Positions 8,030-16,612 of a stretch of 64,000 nt of DNA are shown here, one piece after another. A model generated the notes under the pieces. It was not told the origin of the DNA, ran no database searches, and worked only from the letters and a program-made list of their open reading frames with translations. Position numbers and translations under genes: made by a program. The DNA is taken from positions 148,577-212,576 of the forward strand of contig NZ_FOMJ01000001.1 of assembly GCF_900112605.1 (NCBI RefSeq), in the 5' to 3' direction. Each line of letters starts with the position of its first letter. The stretch's first letter is position 1. The DNA is from Thiohalospira halophila DSM 15071. GTDB taxonomy: Bacteria; Pseudomonadota; Gammaproteobacteria; Thiohalospirales; Thiohalospiraceae.

Positions 8030-9519
8030 GCGTGTCGTTGCTACCGCTGGTAGCGGTGCTCATTCCGCTGCTGGCGGGCCTGATCATCTTTCACGTTCCC
8101 GAGGAGCGCCACGGCCTGCGGACCGCCATCAATCTGGGGGCGGCCCTGGCCAAGATCGCCCTGGTAGTGGTCATGCTTCGCGGGGTGGCCGGTGGGGCGA
8201 CCTACGAAGCCGCTCTGGCCTGGCTGCCGGGCCGCGACCTGGTCCTGCGAGTGGACGCCCTGGCGCTGCTCTTCCTGACGCTGTCATCACTGCTGTGGCT
8301 GCTGACCACCGTCTACGCCATCGCCTACCTGGAGGGTGGGCACCACCGCAGCCGCTTCTTCGGCTTCTTCAGCCTCTGCGTGGCGGCGACTGCCGGGATC
8401 GCCCTGGCGGGGAACCTGCTCACCTTCCTCTTCTTCTACGAGCTGCTGACCCTGGCCACCTGGCCGCTGGTCATCCACCGGGGCACCGCCGAGGCGCGCC
8501 GGGCCGGGGCGGTCTATCTGCGTTATACCCTGTCCGGCGGCGTGGTTCTGCTGGTGGGGATCGTCCTGCTGGAGTCGGTGACCGGGCCGGTGGACTTTGC
8601 TGTCGGGGCCGGGCTGCCGGCGGAGGCGGGGCCGGTGGTGGTGGCCGCCTTCGCCCTGATGCTGGCGGGGCTGGGGGTGAAGGCGGCGCTGGTGCCGCTG
8701 CACGGCTGGCTGCCGCGGGCCATGGTTGCCCCGGCGCCGGTGAGTGCACTGCTCCACGCCGTGGCGGTGGTCAAGGCCGGGGCCTTCGGGATCATCCGTC
8801 TGGTCCACGATGTGTTCCACCCCGGCTACCTGGCGGCCTTCGGGGGGCTGCAGGTGCTCATGGTGTTCGCCGTGGCCACCATCCTGTGGGGCTCCTGGCG
8901 GGCGCTGGCCCAGGACGATCTCAAGCGCCGGCTGGCCTACTCCACGGTGAGCCAGGTGGCCTATATCACCCTGGGGCTGGCGATGGCGGGGCCGGTGGCG
9001 CTGGTAGGCGGGCTGGTCCACCTGGTCCACCAGGGGCTGATGAAGATCACCCTCTTCTTCGCCGCCGGCAACCTGGCCGAGACCCTGGAGATCCACCGGA
9101 TCTCCCGGATGGACGGGGTGGGGCGGCGCATGCCGTTGACCATGGGTGCCTTCACCATCGGGGCCCTGGGAATGATCGGGATCCCCCCGGTGGCCGGCTT
9201 CGTGAGCAAGTGGTATCTGGGCGCCGGGGCGCTGGCGGTGGATCGACCGGAGGTCATCGGGGTCCTGGTACTCAGCAGCCTGCTGAATGCCGCCTATTTC
9301 CTGCCTATCCTCCAGCGCGCCTGGTTCCGTCCGGCGCGGGCGGGGCAGTGGCACGACCACGGGCGGGCGGGGCGACTGGAGACCCACTGGATGCTGTTGC
9401 TGCCGCCGGTGATGACCGCCGGCGCCGCCGTGGGCGCGGGCCTGCTCGCCGGCAGCGAAATGAGCCCATTGGCCTGGGCCGAGCGGGTCGCCGGGATCCT
9501 CGGGGGGCAGGATGGCTGA
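8026..9519 (+). CDS. Mrp antiporter, second ND5-like subunit
   Basis: Polytopic protein of 497 residues with the proton-conducting transporter fold. The helix-5 glutamate is in FLFFYELLTLATWPLV, the helix-7 lysine in GVKAALVPLHGWLPRAM, and a further buried lysine in AVAVVKAGAFGI. It resembles MrpD/NuoM-type subunits more than the 800-residue MrpA. ATG overlaps the preceding stop (ATGA). The 3' end overlaps the third paralogue by 8 bp. Which of the three corresponds functionally to MrpA is not decidable from sequence alone. Confidence 0.83.
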   Translation: MSVSLLPLVAVLIPLLAGLIIFHVPEERHGLRTAINLGAALAKIALVVVMLRGVAGGATYEAALAWLPGRDLVLRVDALALLFLTLSSLLWLLTTVYAIAYLEGGHHRSRFFGFFSLCVAATAGIALAGNLLTFLFFYELLTLATWPLVIHRGTAEARRAGAVYLRYTLSGGVVLLVGIVLLESVTGPVDFAVGAGLPAEAGPVVVAAFALMLAGLGVKAALVPLHGWLPRAMVAPAPVSALLHAVAVVKAGAFGIIRLVHDVFHPGYLAAFGGLQVLMVFAVATILWGSWRALAQDDLKRRLAYSTVSQVAYITLGLAMAGPVALVGGLVHLVHQGLMKITLFFAAGNLAETLEIHRISRMDGVGRRMPLTMGAFTIGALGMIGIPPVAGFVSKWYLGAGALAVDRPEVIGVLVLSSLLNAAYFLPILQRAWFRPARAGQWHDHGRAGRLETHWMLLLPPVMTAGAAVGAGLLAGSEMSPLAWAERVAGILGGQDG

Positions 9520-11152
9520 AGAGCTCCTCTTCGTCCTGATTCCGGCCCTGCCTCTGGCCTGGGGGCTCCTGGCCCTGTGGCCGCCGGTCCGCCGCCTGGT
9601 GGCCGCTGGCGGGGCGCTGCCCGCCTTCCCCGCCCTGGTGGCCGCCGCGGTCCTGCCGGCCGGTGCGGGGGCGGAGAGTCCCTGGCTGCTGCTGGGCACC
9701 GAATGGGGGCTGGAGCCGGGCATGCGTGCCCTCCTCGCCGTCTCGGCGCTGGTCTGGGCGGCAGCGGGGCTTTACGCCCGGGGGTATCTGGTGGGGCAGC
9801 CCGGGCGCTGGCGCTTCGATGCCTTCTTCCACCTCGCCATGGCGGGGAACCTCGGCCTCATCGTCGCCACCGATCCGGCCGCCTTCTATACCCTCTTCGC
9901 CCTCATGAGCCTGGCCAGTTACGGCCTGGTGGTCCATACCCGGACCGGGGCGGCGCGCCGGGCCGGTCGGATCTATCTGGTCATGGCCATGGTGGGGGAG
10001 GTGGCGCTACTGGCGGGGCTGGTGGGCGTGGCGACCAACCATCAAGGGCTCTGGCCGGCGCTGGCCCTGGGGCTGGCCATCAAGGCGGGAGTGATACCGC
10101 TGCACGTCTGGCTGCCCCTGGCCCATCCGGTGGCGCCGGTGCCGGCGAGCGCGGTCCTCAGTGCCGCCATGATCAAGGCGGGGCTGGTGGGGTGGCTGCG
10201 GTTCCCGCCGCCGGCCGATGAGACGGTCTTATGGGGAATGGTCCTCCTCACCCTGGGCATCGTCGGCGCCCTGGTGGCGGCCGCGGTCGGTCTGACCCAG
10301 CGCCGGCCCAAGGAGGTCCTGGCCTACTCCTCGGTGAGCCAGATGGGGGTGATGGTCGCCGCCCTGGGGACGGCGTGGGCCCATCCGGCGCTGGCCGGGC
10401 CGCTGCAGGCGGCGGTGATCGCCTATGCCGTCCACCATGCCCTGACCAAGGGCACGCTCTTCCTCGCTGTGGGCTGGCTGGACCGCGGTGGTGGCGGCGC
10501 GGCCCGGATCGCCCTGGCGGTCGCTGCCCTGGCCATGGCCGGGCTCCCGGCCACCGGCGGGGCGGCGGCCAAGGCGCTGCTCAAGGAGCCGCTGAAGGCC
10601 CTTCCGGAGGCGGCGGGGCTGGGGGCGACCCTGCTGGCCCTCAGCGCCCTGGCCACTGCGACGCTGATGGTCCGCCTCTGGGTGGTGACACGCCCCATGG
10701 CCGGCTCGGAGGTCGGTCCGGCACCGCGCCCGATGGCCGTGGCCACGACGGCGGTGGCCGCCGCGATGCTCGCCGTGCCCCTCTTGTGGGGGCCGTTGGC
10801 CGCGGGGCTGGCAGCCTCGGTGAACAAGGGCCTCTTCCAGACGCTCGCCCCCCTGTTGCTGGCGGGGGTCCTCGGGGCCTGGCTGCTCCGTTGGCGCGGC
10901 GATGCCCCCTGGGGCCCGGCGATTCCGGCGGGGGACCTGCTGGCGCTGGGGTCGCGCTGGCGGAGACGGGCCGGCCCCCGCCGGCACCGAGTCGGGCGAG
11001 GTGTAGAACCTCGACCCTGGTTGCCGCACGGGCTCGGGGCGGTCTCCAGCGGGCTTCGACGCGCCGAGGGGGGGCTGGCCGCGTGGGGTGGTCTGGGGCT
11101 CGCCCTGGGCGTCGTGCTCGGCCTGCTAGCGGTTACCCTTCTGGGTGGCTGA
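9512..11152 (+). CDS. Mrp antiporter, third ND5-like subunit lacking the TM5 glutamate
   Basis: Polytopic protein of 546 residues. The helix-7 region is conserved (AIKAGVIPLHVWLPLAHPV and SAAMIKAGLVG). In helix 5 the usual E-L-M-S-L-S/A-S-Y motif reads FALMSLASYGLV, so the glutamate is alanine (GCC). A basic cytoplasmic stretch (GSRWRRRAGPRRHRVGRG) precedes a last helix. It could be a NuoL/HyfB-like subunit or a structural paralogue without its own ion path. It is the last gene of the operon, and only 18 bp separate it from a convergent gene. Confidence 0.8.
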   Translation: MAEELLFVLIPALPLAWGLLALWPPVRRLVAAGGALPAFPALVAAAVLPAGAGAESPWLLLGTEWGLEPGMRALLAVSALVWAAAGLYARGYLVGQPGRWRFDAFFHLAMAGNLGLIVATDPAAFYTLFALMSLASYGLVVHTRTGAARRAGRIYLVMAMVGEVALLAGLVGVATNHQGLWPALALGLAIKAGVIPLHVWLPLAHPVAPVPASAVLSAAMIKAGLVGWLRFPPPADETVLWGMVLLTLGIVGALVAAAVGLTQRRPKEVLAYSSVSQMGVMVAALGTAWAHPALAGPLQAAVIAYAVHHALTKGTLFLAVGWLDRGGGGAARIALAVAALAMAGLPATGGAAAKALLKEPLKALPEAAGLGATLLALSALATATLMVRLWVVTRPMAGSEVGPAPRPMAVATTAVAAAMLAVPLLWGPLAAGLAASVNKGLFQTLAPLLLAGVLGAWLLRWRGDAPWGPAIPAGDLLALGSRWRRRAGPRRHRVGRGVEPRPWLPHGLGAVSSGLRRAEGGLAAWGGLGLALGVVLGLLAVTLLGG

Positions 11153-11170
11153 GGACGCCCGGAAACGGGG

Positions 11171-11470
11171 TCAGGGCAGGACGTGGAGGAAGGGTTCGAT
11201 CTCCACCCGGTCATAGACGCCGGCGGCTACGTAGGGGTCGGCGTCCGCCCAGGCGCGGGCCGCCTCCAGGGAGTCGAACTCCGCCACCACCAGGCTGCCG
11301 GTGAAACCGGCCGGACCCGGGTCGGGGCTGTCGATGGCTGGCAGGGGACCGGCCAGGACCAGGCGGCCCTCCTCCTTGAGCGCCTCCAGGCGGGCTAGGT
11401 GGTCGGTCCGGGCCGCCTTGCGCCCCTCCAGGCTGTCCTCGTTGTCGATGCCGCGGATGGCGTAGAGCAT
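11171..11470 (-). CDS. YciI-family protein
   Basis: Protein of 99 residues of the YciI/YCII (dimeric alpha/beta barrel) family. It starts [17 protein letters not shown] and has the [22 protein letters not shown] segment with the conserved His and Asp of this fold, then [22 protein letters not shown]. Characterised YciI-like proteins are small and often of unclear function, some of them dehydrochlorinase-like. It is the last gene of a minus-strand group running from the AmmeMemoRadiSam B gene, 10 bp after the DUF2237 gene. Convergent with the Mrp operon. Confidence 0.82.
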   Translation of the reverse strand: MLYAIRGIDNEDSLEGRKAARTDHLARLEALKEEGRLVLAGPLPAIDSPDPGPAGFTGSLVVAEFDSLEAARAWADADPYVAAGVYDRVEIEPFLHVLP

Positions 11471-11480
11471 GGTCTCTCCC

Positions 11481-11870
11481 TCAGCGGTCGGTGGCATCGC
11501 CGGCAGTGGCGTGGGCCTGGAGGTCCTGCATCCGGACCACCTCCAGGGCGATGTCCTCAGTGGCCTCCAGGACCACCGGCGGTGCCACACCGGCCTCCAG
11601 CGCCTCCTGCCAGCGCGCCGCGCAGAGGCACCAGCGATCCCCCGCCGCCAGGCCGGGGAAGGCGAGCTGCGGCACCGGTGCCCGCAGCTCGTTGCCGCGG
11701 GAGGCGCTGAAGCGCAGGAATTCGTCGGTCATCTCTGCGCAGACGGAGTGGTTGCCGGGATCGCCATCCCGGGTCTCGCAGCGGCCGGTGCGGTAGAAGC
11801 CGGCCGACAGCGCCGGGTTGCACGGCTCCAGCGGCGTTCCCAGGACGTTGCGGAAGGGGTTCTCGGACAT
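11481..11870 (-). CDS. DUF2237 family protein
   Basis: Protein of 129 residues that matches DUF2237 in length and pattern: [10 protein letters not shown] near the N-terminus, [33 protein letters not shown] and [10 protein letters not shown]. The conserved cysteines (C17, C31, C44, CLC) are all present. The family is widespread and structurally known but has no assigned reaction. It lies 30 bp downstream of the AmmeMemoRadiSam A gene and upstream of the YciI gene, probably in one transcript. Confidence 0.85.
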   Translation of the reverse strand: MSENPFRNVLGTPLEPCNPALSAGFYRTGRCETRDGDPGNHSVCAEMTDEFLRFSASRGNELRAPVPQLAFPGLAAGDRWCLCAARWQEALEAGVAPPVVLEATEDIALEVVRMQDLQAHATAGDATDR

Positions 11871-11900
11871 GGGGGCTCCCCTTTTCGAATGGGTCGGGGT

Positions 11901-12509
11901 TCAGGCGCTGTCCGGGCGGACTTCGCCAGTCATGTCGCGGATGATACCGCCGAAGGCGTGGGTGGTATACCGCCACAGTCTTGTCTCCGTCAGGGGATAG
12001 TCCGACGGCAGGCCGGCCTTGCGCCGCAGCTCGGTCAGGAAGGTCCGCGGCTCCGGTAGGCTCTCCCATACCGCCGGCAGGAAGGTGCCCCGATGGCGGG
12101 CCCCTGCCTCCAGGATGAGGCCGTCCACCCCGGGCTGCAGTCGGTTCAGGAGGTCGGCCTCGTCGGTGAAGGGGAAGGGTTCCGGCGCCGTGAGAACCGA
12201 GACCTCCACGTGCAGCCCCGGCAGCTCGGGCGACTGCAGCGGCGGGAAGCGCGGATCGCGGAAGGCGGCCGCCCGGGCGTTGGCGATGACATCCTCGCCC
12301 AGGGGGTGATGGGCCTCCAGGGAGCCGATGCAGCCCCGGAGCTGCCCCTCGCGCTGCAGGGTGACGAAGGCCGCCCCGGGTGCGGTCAGGGCTGGCGGTT
12401 CCGAGGGCGCGGTCGGGAGCGCTTCACCGGCAGTGGCGGCGGCCAGCGTCCGGCCGGCCAGCTCCACCAGGGCCTGGCCGGTGGCGGCGTCGATGGTCTC
12501 TTCAGCCAT
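11901..12509 (-). CDS. amrA: AmmeMemoRadiSam system protein A (AMMECR1 domain)
   Basis: AMMECR1-domain protein of 202 residues. The segment GAAFVTLQREGQLRGCIGSLEAHHPL is the family hallmark, followed by NARAAAFRDPRFPPL and EVSVLTAPEPF. The ATG at 12509 overlaps the upstream gene by 8 bp, and a longer extension into that gene was rejected. In the AmmeMemoRadiSam system it is encoded with a MEMO1-like protein and a radical SAM enzyme. The substrate is not established, although a modification role is assumed. Confidence 0.88.
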   Translation of the reverse strand: MAEETIDAATGQALVELAGRTLAAATAGEALPTAPSEPPALTAPGAAFVTLQREGQLRGCIGSLEAHHPLGEDVIANARAAAFRDPRFPPLQSPELPGLHVEVSVLTAPEPFPFTDEADLLNRLQPGVDGLILEAGARHRGTFLPAVWESLPEPRTFLTELRRKAGLPSDYPLTETRLWRYTTHAFGGIIRDMTGEVRPDSA

Positions 12510-13329
12510 GGGCAGGCTCCGGTTCGTGGAAGGCGAAGGCGCCGTAGCCGACGACCTGGTCGCGCGGTCCAGCGGTGTCGCCGGAGTTGCGCCGGTCCAG
12601 GACCTCGCCGGTGAGGCCGTGGTTCCGGGCACTGGTGAGCAGGCCGCGCACCGGGTGGAAGCCGCAGGCCCCCTCGTGGTCCACCCGCTCCGGGTGGAGG
12701 GTGGCGATGGCCTGCGCCGTGGCCTCGTCGATGCGGTTGGCGGTGGCGTAGTCGTGGAAGTGGGAGAGGTCGGAGCTGATGACGATGAGCGTCTCCGGCC
12801 CGCCCCACAGCCGCTCCAGGACGGCGGCTACCGTGTCGGGGTCGGCATCACCCACCACCAGCGGCACGATCCGGAAGTCCCCCAGAACCTCCTGCAGGAA
12901 GGGGAGCTGGACCTCCAGGCTGTGCTCGGCGGCGTGGGCGGCGTCCAGCATGCCGACATCGGGCAGCTCGGCGATCTCGGCCAGGGCGTCGGTATCCACC
13001 GGGATGTCGCCCAGCGGGGTGCGCAATTGTTCGGCATCCGGCGCCGCCAGGCCGCGGAAGGGGACGCGGTGGGACGGCCCCAGCAGGACCACCCGACGGA
13101 CGGTCTCCTTGAGGGGCGCCACCGTGCGATAGGCGGTGGCGGCTACCGGCCCGGAGTAGGGGAGCCCGGCATGGGGGGCGATGATCGCCTTGGGGGGCTC
13201 GCCGGTGGGCGCTGAAGCCTCGGCCAGGTAGTCCCGGACCATCGAGCGCAGCGCGTCGGCATCGTCGGGGTAGAACATGCCGGCGACGGCCGGTTGCCGG
13301 ATCCGGGGTTCCGTACCCTTGTCCATCAT
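12502..13329 (-). CDS. amrB: AmmeMemoRadiSam system protein B (MEMO1-like)
   Basis: MEMO1-family protein of 275 residues, related to non-haem iron class III dioxygenases. It has RQPAVAGMFYPDDADALR at the N-terminus, IIAPHAGLPYSGPVAATAY, VVLLGPSHRVPFRGLA, EHSLEVQLPFLQ and VISSDLSHFH. The histidines in these motifs are the metal-site positions of the family. ATG 13329 was chosen over an in-frame upstream ATG because the conserved RQPAVAG region starts just after it. It heads the minus-strand group B-A-DUF2237-YciI and is divergent from the radical SAM gene. Confidence 0.9.
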   Translation of the reverse strand: MMDKGTEPRIRQPAVAGMFYPDDADALRSMVRDYLAEASAPTGEPPKAIIAPHAGLPYSGPVAATAYRTVAPLKETVRRVVLLGPSHRVPFRGLAAPDAEQLRTPLGDIPVDTDALAEIAELPDVGMLDAAHAAEHSLEVQLPFLQEVLGDFRIVPLVVGDADPDTVAAVLERLWGGPETLIVISSDLSHFHDYATANRIDEATAQAIATLHPERVDHEGACGFHPVRGLLTSARNHGLTGEVLDRRNSGDTAGPRDQVVGYGAFAFHEPEPAHG

Positions 13330-13349
13330 GGGTTGATCCTCCATATGTT

Positions 13350-13384
13350 CGGTAGCGGCGATCGAAGCGTCGATCGCGATACCG
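13350..13384. promoter_or_regulatory. Dyad in the amrB/amrS divergent intergenic region
   Basis: Between the two divergent starts (13330-13444) lies GCGATCGA-AGCG-TCGATCGC at 13358-13377, a perfect 8-bp inverted repeat. It is flanked by CGGTA (13350-13354) and TACCG (13380-13384), which extend the symmetry. The position suggests an operator serving both directions. The binding protein is unknown, and no clear -35/-10 pair was chosen. Confidence 0.45.
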
Positions 13385-13444
13385 GAAATATGGGATCGCC
13401 GACCGGCCCGGCCAAGGGGATCCCCGGAACCCGAGGAGAAAATC

Positions 13445-14548
13445 ATGACCGACGTGGGACTGGAAGGCGAGGAGACGGTACCGACCAAGTACTGGCATAC
13501 CCTGGACGACGGCCGGGTGCAGTGCGATCTCTGCCCCCGTTTCTGCAAGCTGCACGAGGGCCAGCGCGGGCTGTGCTTCGTGCGCGCCAATCAGGGCGGC
13601 GAGGTGGTGCTGACCACCTACGGCCGCTCCAGCGGCTTCTGCATCGATCCCATCGAGAAGAAGCCGCTCAACCACTTCCTGCCGGGGACCTCGGTGCTCT
13701 CCTTCGGCACCGCTGGCTGCAACCTGGCCTGCAAGTACTGCCAGAACTGGGACATCAGCAAGTCCCGGGAGATCGACACCCTGGCCGATCGCGCCGATCC
13801 GGAGACGGTGGCGCGCACGGCCGAGGCCTACGGCTGCCGCAGTATCGCCTACACGTACAACGACCCCATCATCTTCCACGAGTACGCCATCGACATCGCC
13901 GCCGCCTGCGCCGAGCGGGGGATCAAGTCGGTGGCCGTGACCTCGGGCTATGTCTCGCCCGAGCCGCGGGCGGAGTTCTACCGCTACATGGATGCGGCCA
14001 ACGTGGACCTGAAGTCCTTCTCCGAGGACTTCTACCGCAAGCTAACCGGCGGCCATCTGGAGCCGGTGCTCGACACCCTGCGCTATCTCTACCACGAGAC
14101 CGATGTCTGGCTGGAGCTGACCACCCTGGTCATCCCGGGCCACAACGACAGTGACGAGGAGATCGTGGCGATGTCGAACTGGATCCGGGATGAGCTGGGA
14201 CCGGAGGTGCCCCTGCATCTCACGGCCTTCCACCCCGACTGGAAGATGAGCGATGTCCCGCCAACGCCGCCGGAGACCCTGCGCCATGCCCGGCAGCTTG
14301 CACGGGATGCAGGCCTGCAGTACGTCTACATCGGCAATGTGATCGATGACGAGGGGGGCACCACCTGGTGTCCCGGCTGCGGGGCGGCGCTTATCGGCCG
14401 CCACGGCTACACCATCACCGCCTGGAACCTGGACGAGCACGGCCACTGCGCCCAGTGCGGCACTTCCATCCCCGGCGTCTTCGAGGCCGAGCCGGGCCAC
14501 TGGGGCTCCCGCCGCCAGCCGGTGCGGCTGCAGCGGATGGCCGTCTAG
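13445..14548 (+). CDS. amrS: AmmeMemoRadiSam system radical SAM enzyme
   Basis: Radical SAM protein of 367 residues. The cluster motif C92-x3-C96-x2-C99 (GCNLACKYCQNW) binds a 4Fe-4S cluster and SAM. An N-terminal cysteine group (CDLCPRFCKL) and the C-terminal pairs CPGC and CAQC give extra metal-binding potential. TYNDPIIFHEYAID and HLTAFHPDWKM are family features shared with PflA-like activases. ATG 13445 has AGGAG close upstream. It is transcribed divergently from the B and A genes and ends 6 bp from the convergent yciK. Confidence 0.9.
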   Translation: MTDVGLEGEETVPTKYWHTLDDGRVQCDLCPRFCKLHEGQRGLCFVRANQGGEVVLTTYGRSSGFCIDPIEKKPLNHFLPGTSVLSFGTAGCNLACKYCQNWDISKSREIDTLADRADPETVARTAEAYGCRSIAYTYNDPIIFHEYAIDIAAACAERGIKSVAVTSGYVSPEPRAEFYRYMDAANVDLKSFSEDFYRKLTGGHLEPVLDTLRYLYHETDVWLELTTLVIPGHNDSDEEIVAMSNWIRDELGPEVPLHLTAFHPDWKMSDVPPTPPETLRHARQLARDAGLQYVYIGNVIDDEGGTTWCPGCGAALIGRHGYTITAWNLDEHGHCAQCGTSIPGVFEAEPGHWGSRRQPVRLQRMAV

Positions 14549-14554
14549 CGGGGG

Positions 14555-15298
14555 TCAGTCGCCCTGGGCGCTGAAGGCCTGGCCGGTCTGGCCGCGGCTG
14601 TCGGGGCCCAGGAGGTAGAGGTGGGCCGGGGTGATGTCCGCCGGCTGCAGGAGTTCGGTGGGGTCCTCGCCGGGATAGGCGCGCTGGCGCAGGCCGGTGT
14701 TCACCGGGCCCGGGTCCAGGCTGTTGCAGCGGATCCCCTCGCCCTCCAGCTCCTCGGCGAAGATCTCCATGAGCCGTTCGGTACCGGCCAGGCTGACGGC
14801 GAATGGTCCCCAGTAGGCCTTGCCCTTGCGGGCGACATCGGCGGTGGTGAAGACCACGGAGGGGTCCTCGCTGGCCTGGAGCAGGGGCAGGCAGGCGCGG
14901 GTGAGCAGGTAGGGGGCGTTGAGGTTCACCTGCATCACCTTGGGCCACATCTCCATGCTGTAGAGGTGCAGCGGCGTCAGCGAGCCGAGGTTGGCGGCGT
15001 TGTGGAGCAGGCCATCCAGCCGGCCGAAGGCCTCGTCCACCTTGGTGGCGAGTTCGTCGTAGTCCTTGGCGGCGGCCCCCTCCAGGTTCATGGGGAAGAT
15101 GGCGGGTTGCGGCCCGCCGGCCTGCTCGATCCGGTCGTAGACCTCTTCCAGCTTGCGGATGGTGCGGCCCAGCAGGACCACGGTGGCGCCGTGGGCAGCC
15201 AGGGTCTCTGCGGCGGCGGCGCCGATGCCGTCACCGGCGCCGGTGACCAGGATTACGCGGTCCCGGAGCAGGTCGGGAGCGGCCTGATAGTCGAGCAT
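14555..15298 (-). CDS. yciK: YciK-like short-chain dehydrogenase fold with catalytic Tyr/Lys replaced
   Basis: SDR-fold protein of 247 residues. The cofactor motif TGAGDGIG is intact (about residues 19-26), as is the structural NAA motif (HNAANLGSL). The C-terminal half matches YciK (PADITPAHLYLLGPDSRGQTG). At the active site, where relatives have Y-A-x-S-K, this protein reads F166-A-V-S-L170, and the usual serine region reads TTADV. Both the catalytic tyrosine and lysine are therefore missing while the gene is otherwise intact. A strong AGGAGG precedes the ATG. It is the last gene after hpnD and hpnE, 24 bp downstream of hpnE. Confidence 0.8.
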   Translation of the reverse strand: MLDYQAAPDLLRDRVILVTGAGDGIGAAAAETLAAHGATVVLLGRTIRKLEEVYDRIEQAGGPQPAIFPMNLEGAAAKDYDELATKVDEAFGRLDGLLHNAANLGSLTPLHLYSMEMWPKVMQVNLNAPYLLTRACLPLLQASEDPSVVFTTADVARKGKAYWGPFAVSLAGTERLMEIFAEELEGEGIRCNSLDPGPVNTGLRQRAYPGEDPTELLQPADITPAHLYLLGPDSRGQTGQAFSAQGD

Positions 15299-15322
15299 GG
15301 AAGGGTTCCTCCTGAAATGGGG

Positions 15323-16612
15323 TTAGGCCGGAGCGGCCAGCAGGTTCCGGGCGCATTCTACGCCACTGCGAACCGCCCCTTCGAGGGTAGCCGGCAGACC
15401 GGTACTGGTGTAATCGCCGGCCAGCCACAGACCGGGGGGGCCGGCATCCACGGCGGGGCGGTGATCGTCCACACCCGGAGCCGGATGGAAGGTGGCGCGA
15501 CGCTCACGGATCACCCGGCTCTCCAGCGCCGGCGGCCAGTCCGGGCGCAGGGCGGCCAGGGTAGTGGCGGCCTCCCGCGCGCAGGCGGCCCGGTTTCGCC
15601 CGGAATCGTCGGCGCTGGTCACCACGGCCATCCAGCCCGGCTCACCGGCGGTGCGGCGATCCACGATCCAGGGGCTCGGTGTCTCGGCACTGGCCCACAG
15701 CGGTGGGTCCAGGTGGACGTGGCGCGGGTAGCGCAGATAGACGGTGGTGATGGCGCCGTGGCCGAGGCCGCGTAGCCGGTCGGCCAGCTCGTGGCCCCCG
15801 GGCACGGGCTCCAGCAGCCTGGCGGCGTGCCAGGGCGCGGTGGCCAGGAGGACGGGCCCGGTCCGCCGTTCCCCCCGGGTCGCGATGCCGGTGACGGCCC
15901 CCTCGCTTGTCGTCAGGGCGCGGACGCGCTCGCCGGTGTGGACCTCGCCACCCCGGTCGCGGATGAAGGCGGCCGCCGGCTCCGGGAGGAGGGCGCCCAG
16001 GCCGGTCCGCGGGAACCAGAGCTCGGCGTTCCGGCGGCCTCCGCCGAAGGCGTCGGCGAGGACCCGCAGGAAGAGCCGGGCCGAGGCGTGCTCGGGGCGG
16101 GCATTGAGGGTGGCCAGGCACAGCGGCGTCCAGAGCCGGCGCAGGGCGGTGGCCCCCTGCCGGTGGCGGGCGAGGAGTTCGGCCACGGTCCGGTCCCGGC
16201 GCAGGCGGAAGCCGCGCATCGCCATGGCCGCAGCGAAGGCCAGCGCCCGACGGCGCCCCCCCGGTCCCAGGCCGCGGGCTCCGGCCAGGGCGCCCACGGC
16301 GTGGAGCGGGCCCGGCAGGCGGCTCCCGGTCAGCGCCAGGGCCTCGTCGCCGTCGGCGACATGGAGGGCCAGGGGCTCGCGGTGGAAGGCGGTGTCGATG
16401 TCCACGCCGATCCGTCCGAGGAGCCGTTCCACCCCGGTGTAGGCCCCGATGAGCAGGTGCTGGCCGTTGTCGCGCCCCTCGGCCAGGCTCCGCGCACGGC
16501 CGCCGGGGCGGGGGGCCGCCTCCAGAACAACGGGGGCGCGGCCGGCGGCGGCCAGCTCCACGCCGGCGGCGAGCCCGGCCCAGCCGGCCCCGACGATAAG
16601 CGGTGCGGTCAT
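15323..16612 (-). CDS. hpnE: Hydroxysqualene/squalene-associated FAD-dependent desaturase HpnE
   Basis: FAD-binding oxidoreductase of 429 residues. The dinucleotide motif GAGWAGLAAGVELAAAG lies at the N-terminus (residues 8-24), followed by EAAPRPGGRARS. The C-terminal FAD motif is LWLAGDYTSTGLPATLEGAVRSG. HpnE reduces hydroxysqualene to squalene, the last step of the HpnC-HpnD-HpnE route from farnesyl diphosphate. Its start overlaps the hpnD stop by 4 bp. Squalene is the precursor of hopanoids; no squalene-hopene cyclase lies in this window. Confidence 0.88.
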   Translation of the reverse strand: MTAPLIVGAGWAGLAAGVELAAAGRAPVVLEAAPRPGGRARSLAEGRDNGQHLLIGAYTGVERLLGRIGVDIDTAFHREPLALHVADGDEALALTGSRLPGPLHAVGALAGARGLGPGGRRRALAFAAAMAMRGFRLRRDRTVAELLARHRQGATALRRLWTPLCLATLNARPEHASARLFLRVLADAFGGGRRNAELWFPRTGLGALLPEPAAAFIRDRGGEVHTGERVRALTTSEGAVTGIATRGERRTGPVLLATAPWHAARLLEPVPGGHELADRLRGLGHGAITTVYLRYPRHVHLDPPLWASAETPSPWIVDRRTAGEPGWMAVVTSADDSGRNRAACAREAATTLAALRPDWPPALESRVIRERRATFHPAPGVDDHRPAVDAGPPGLWLAGDYTSTGLPATLEGAVRSGVECARNLLAAPA

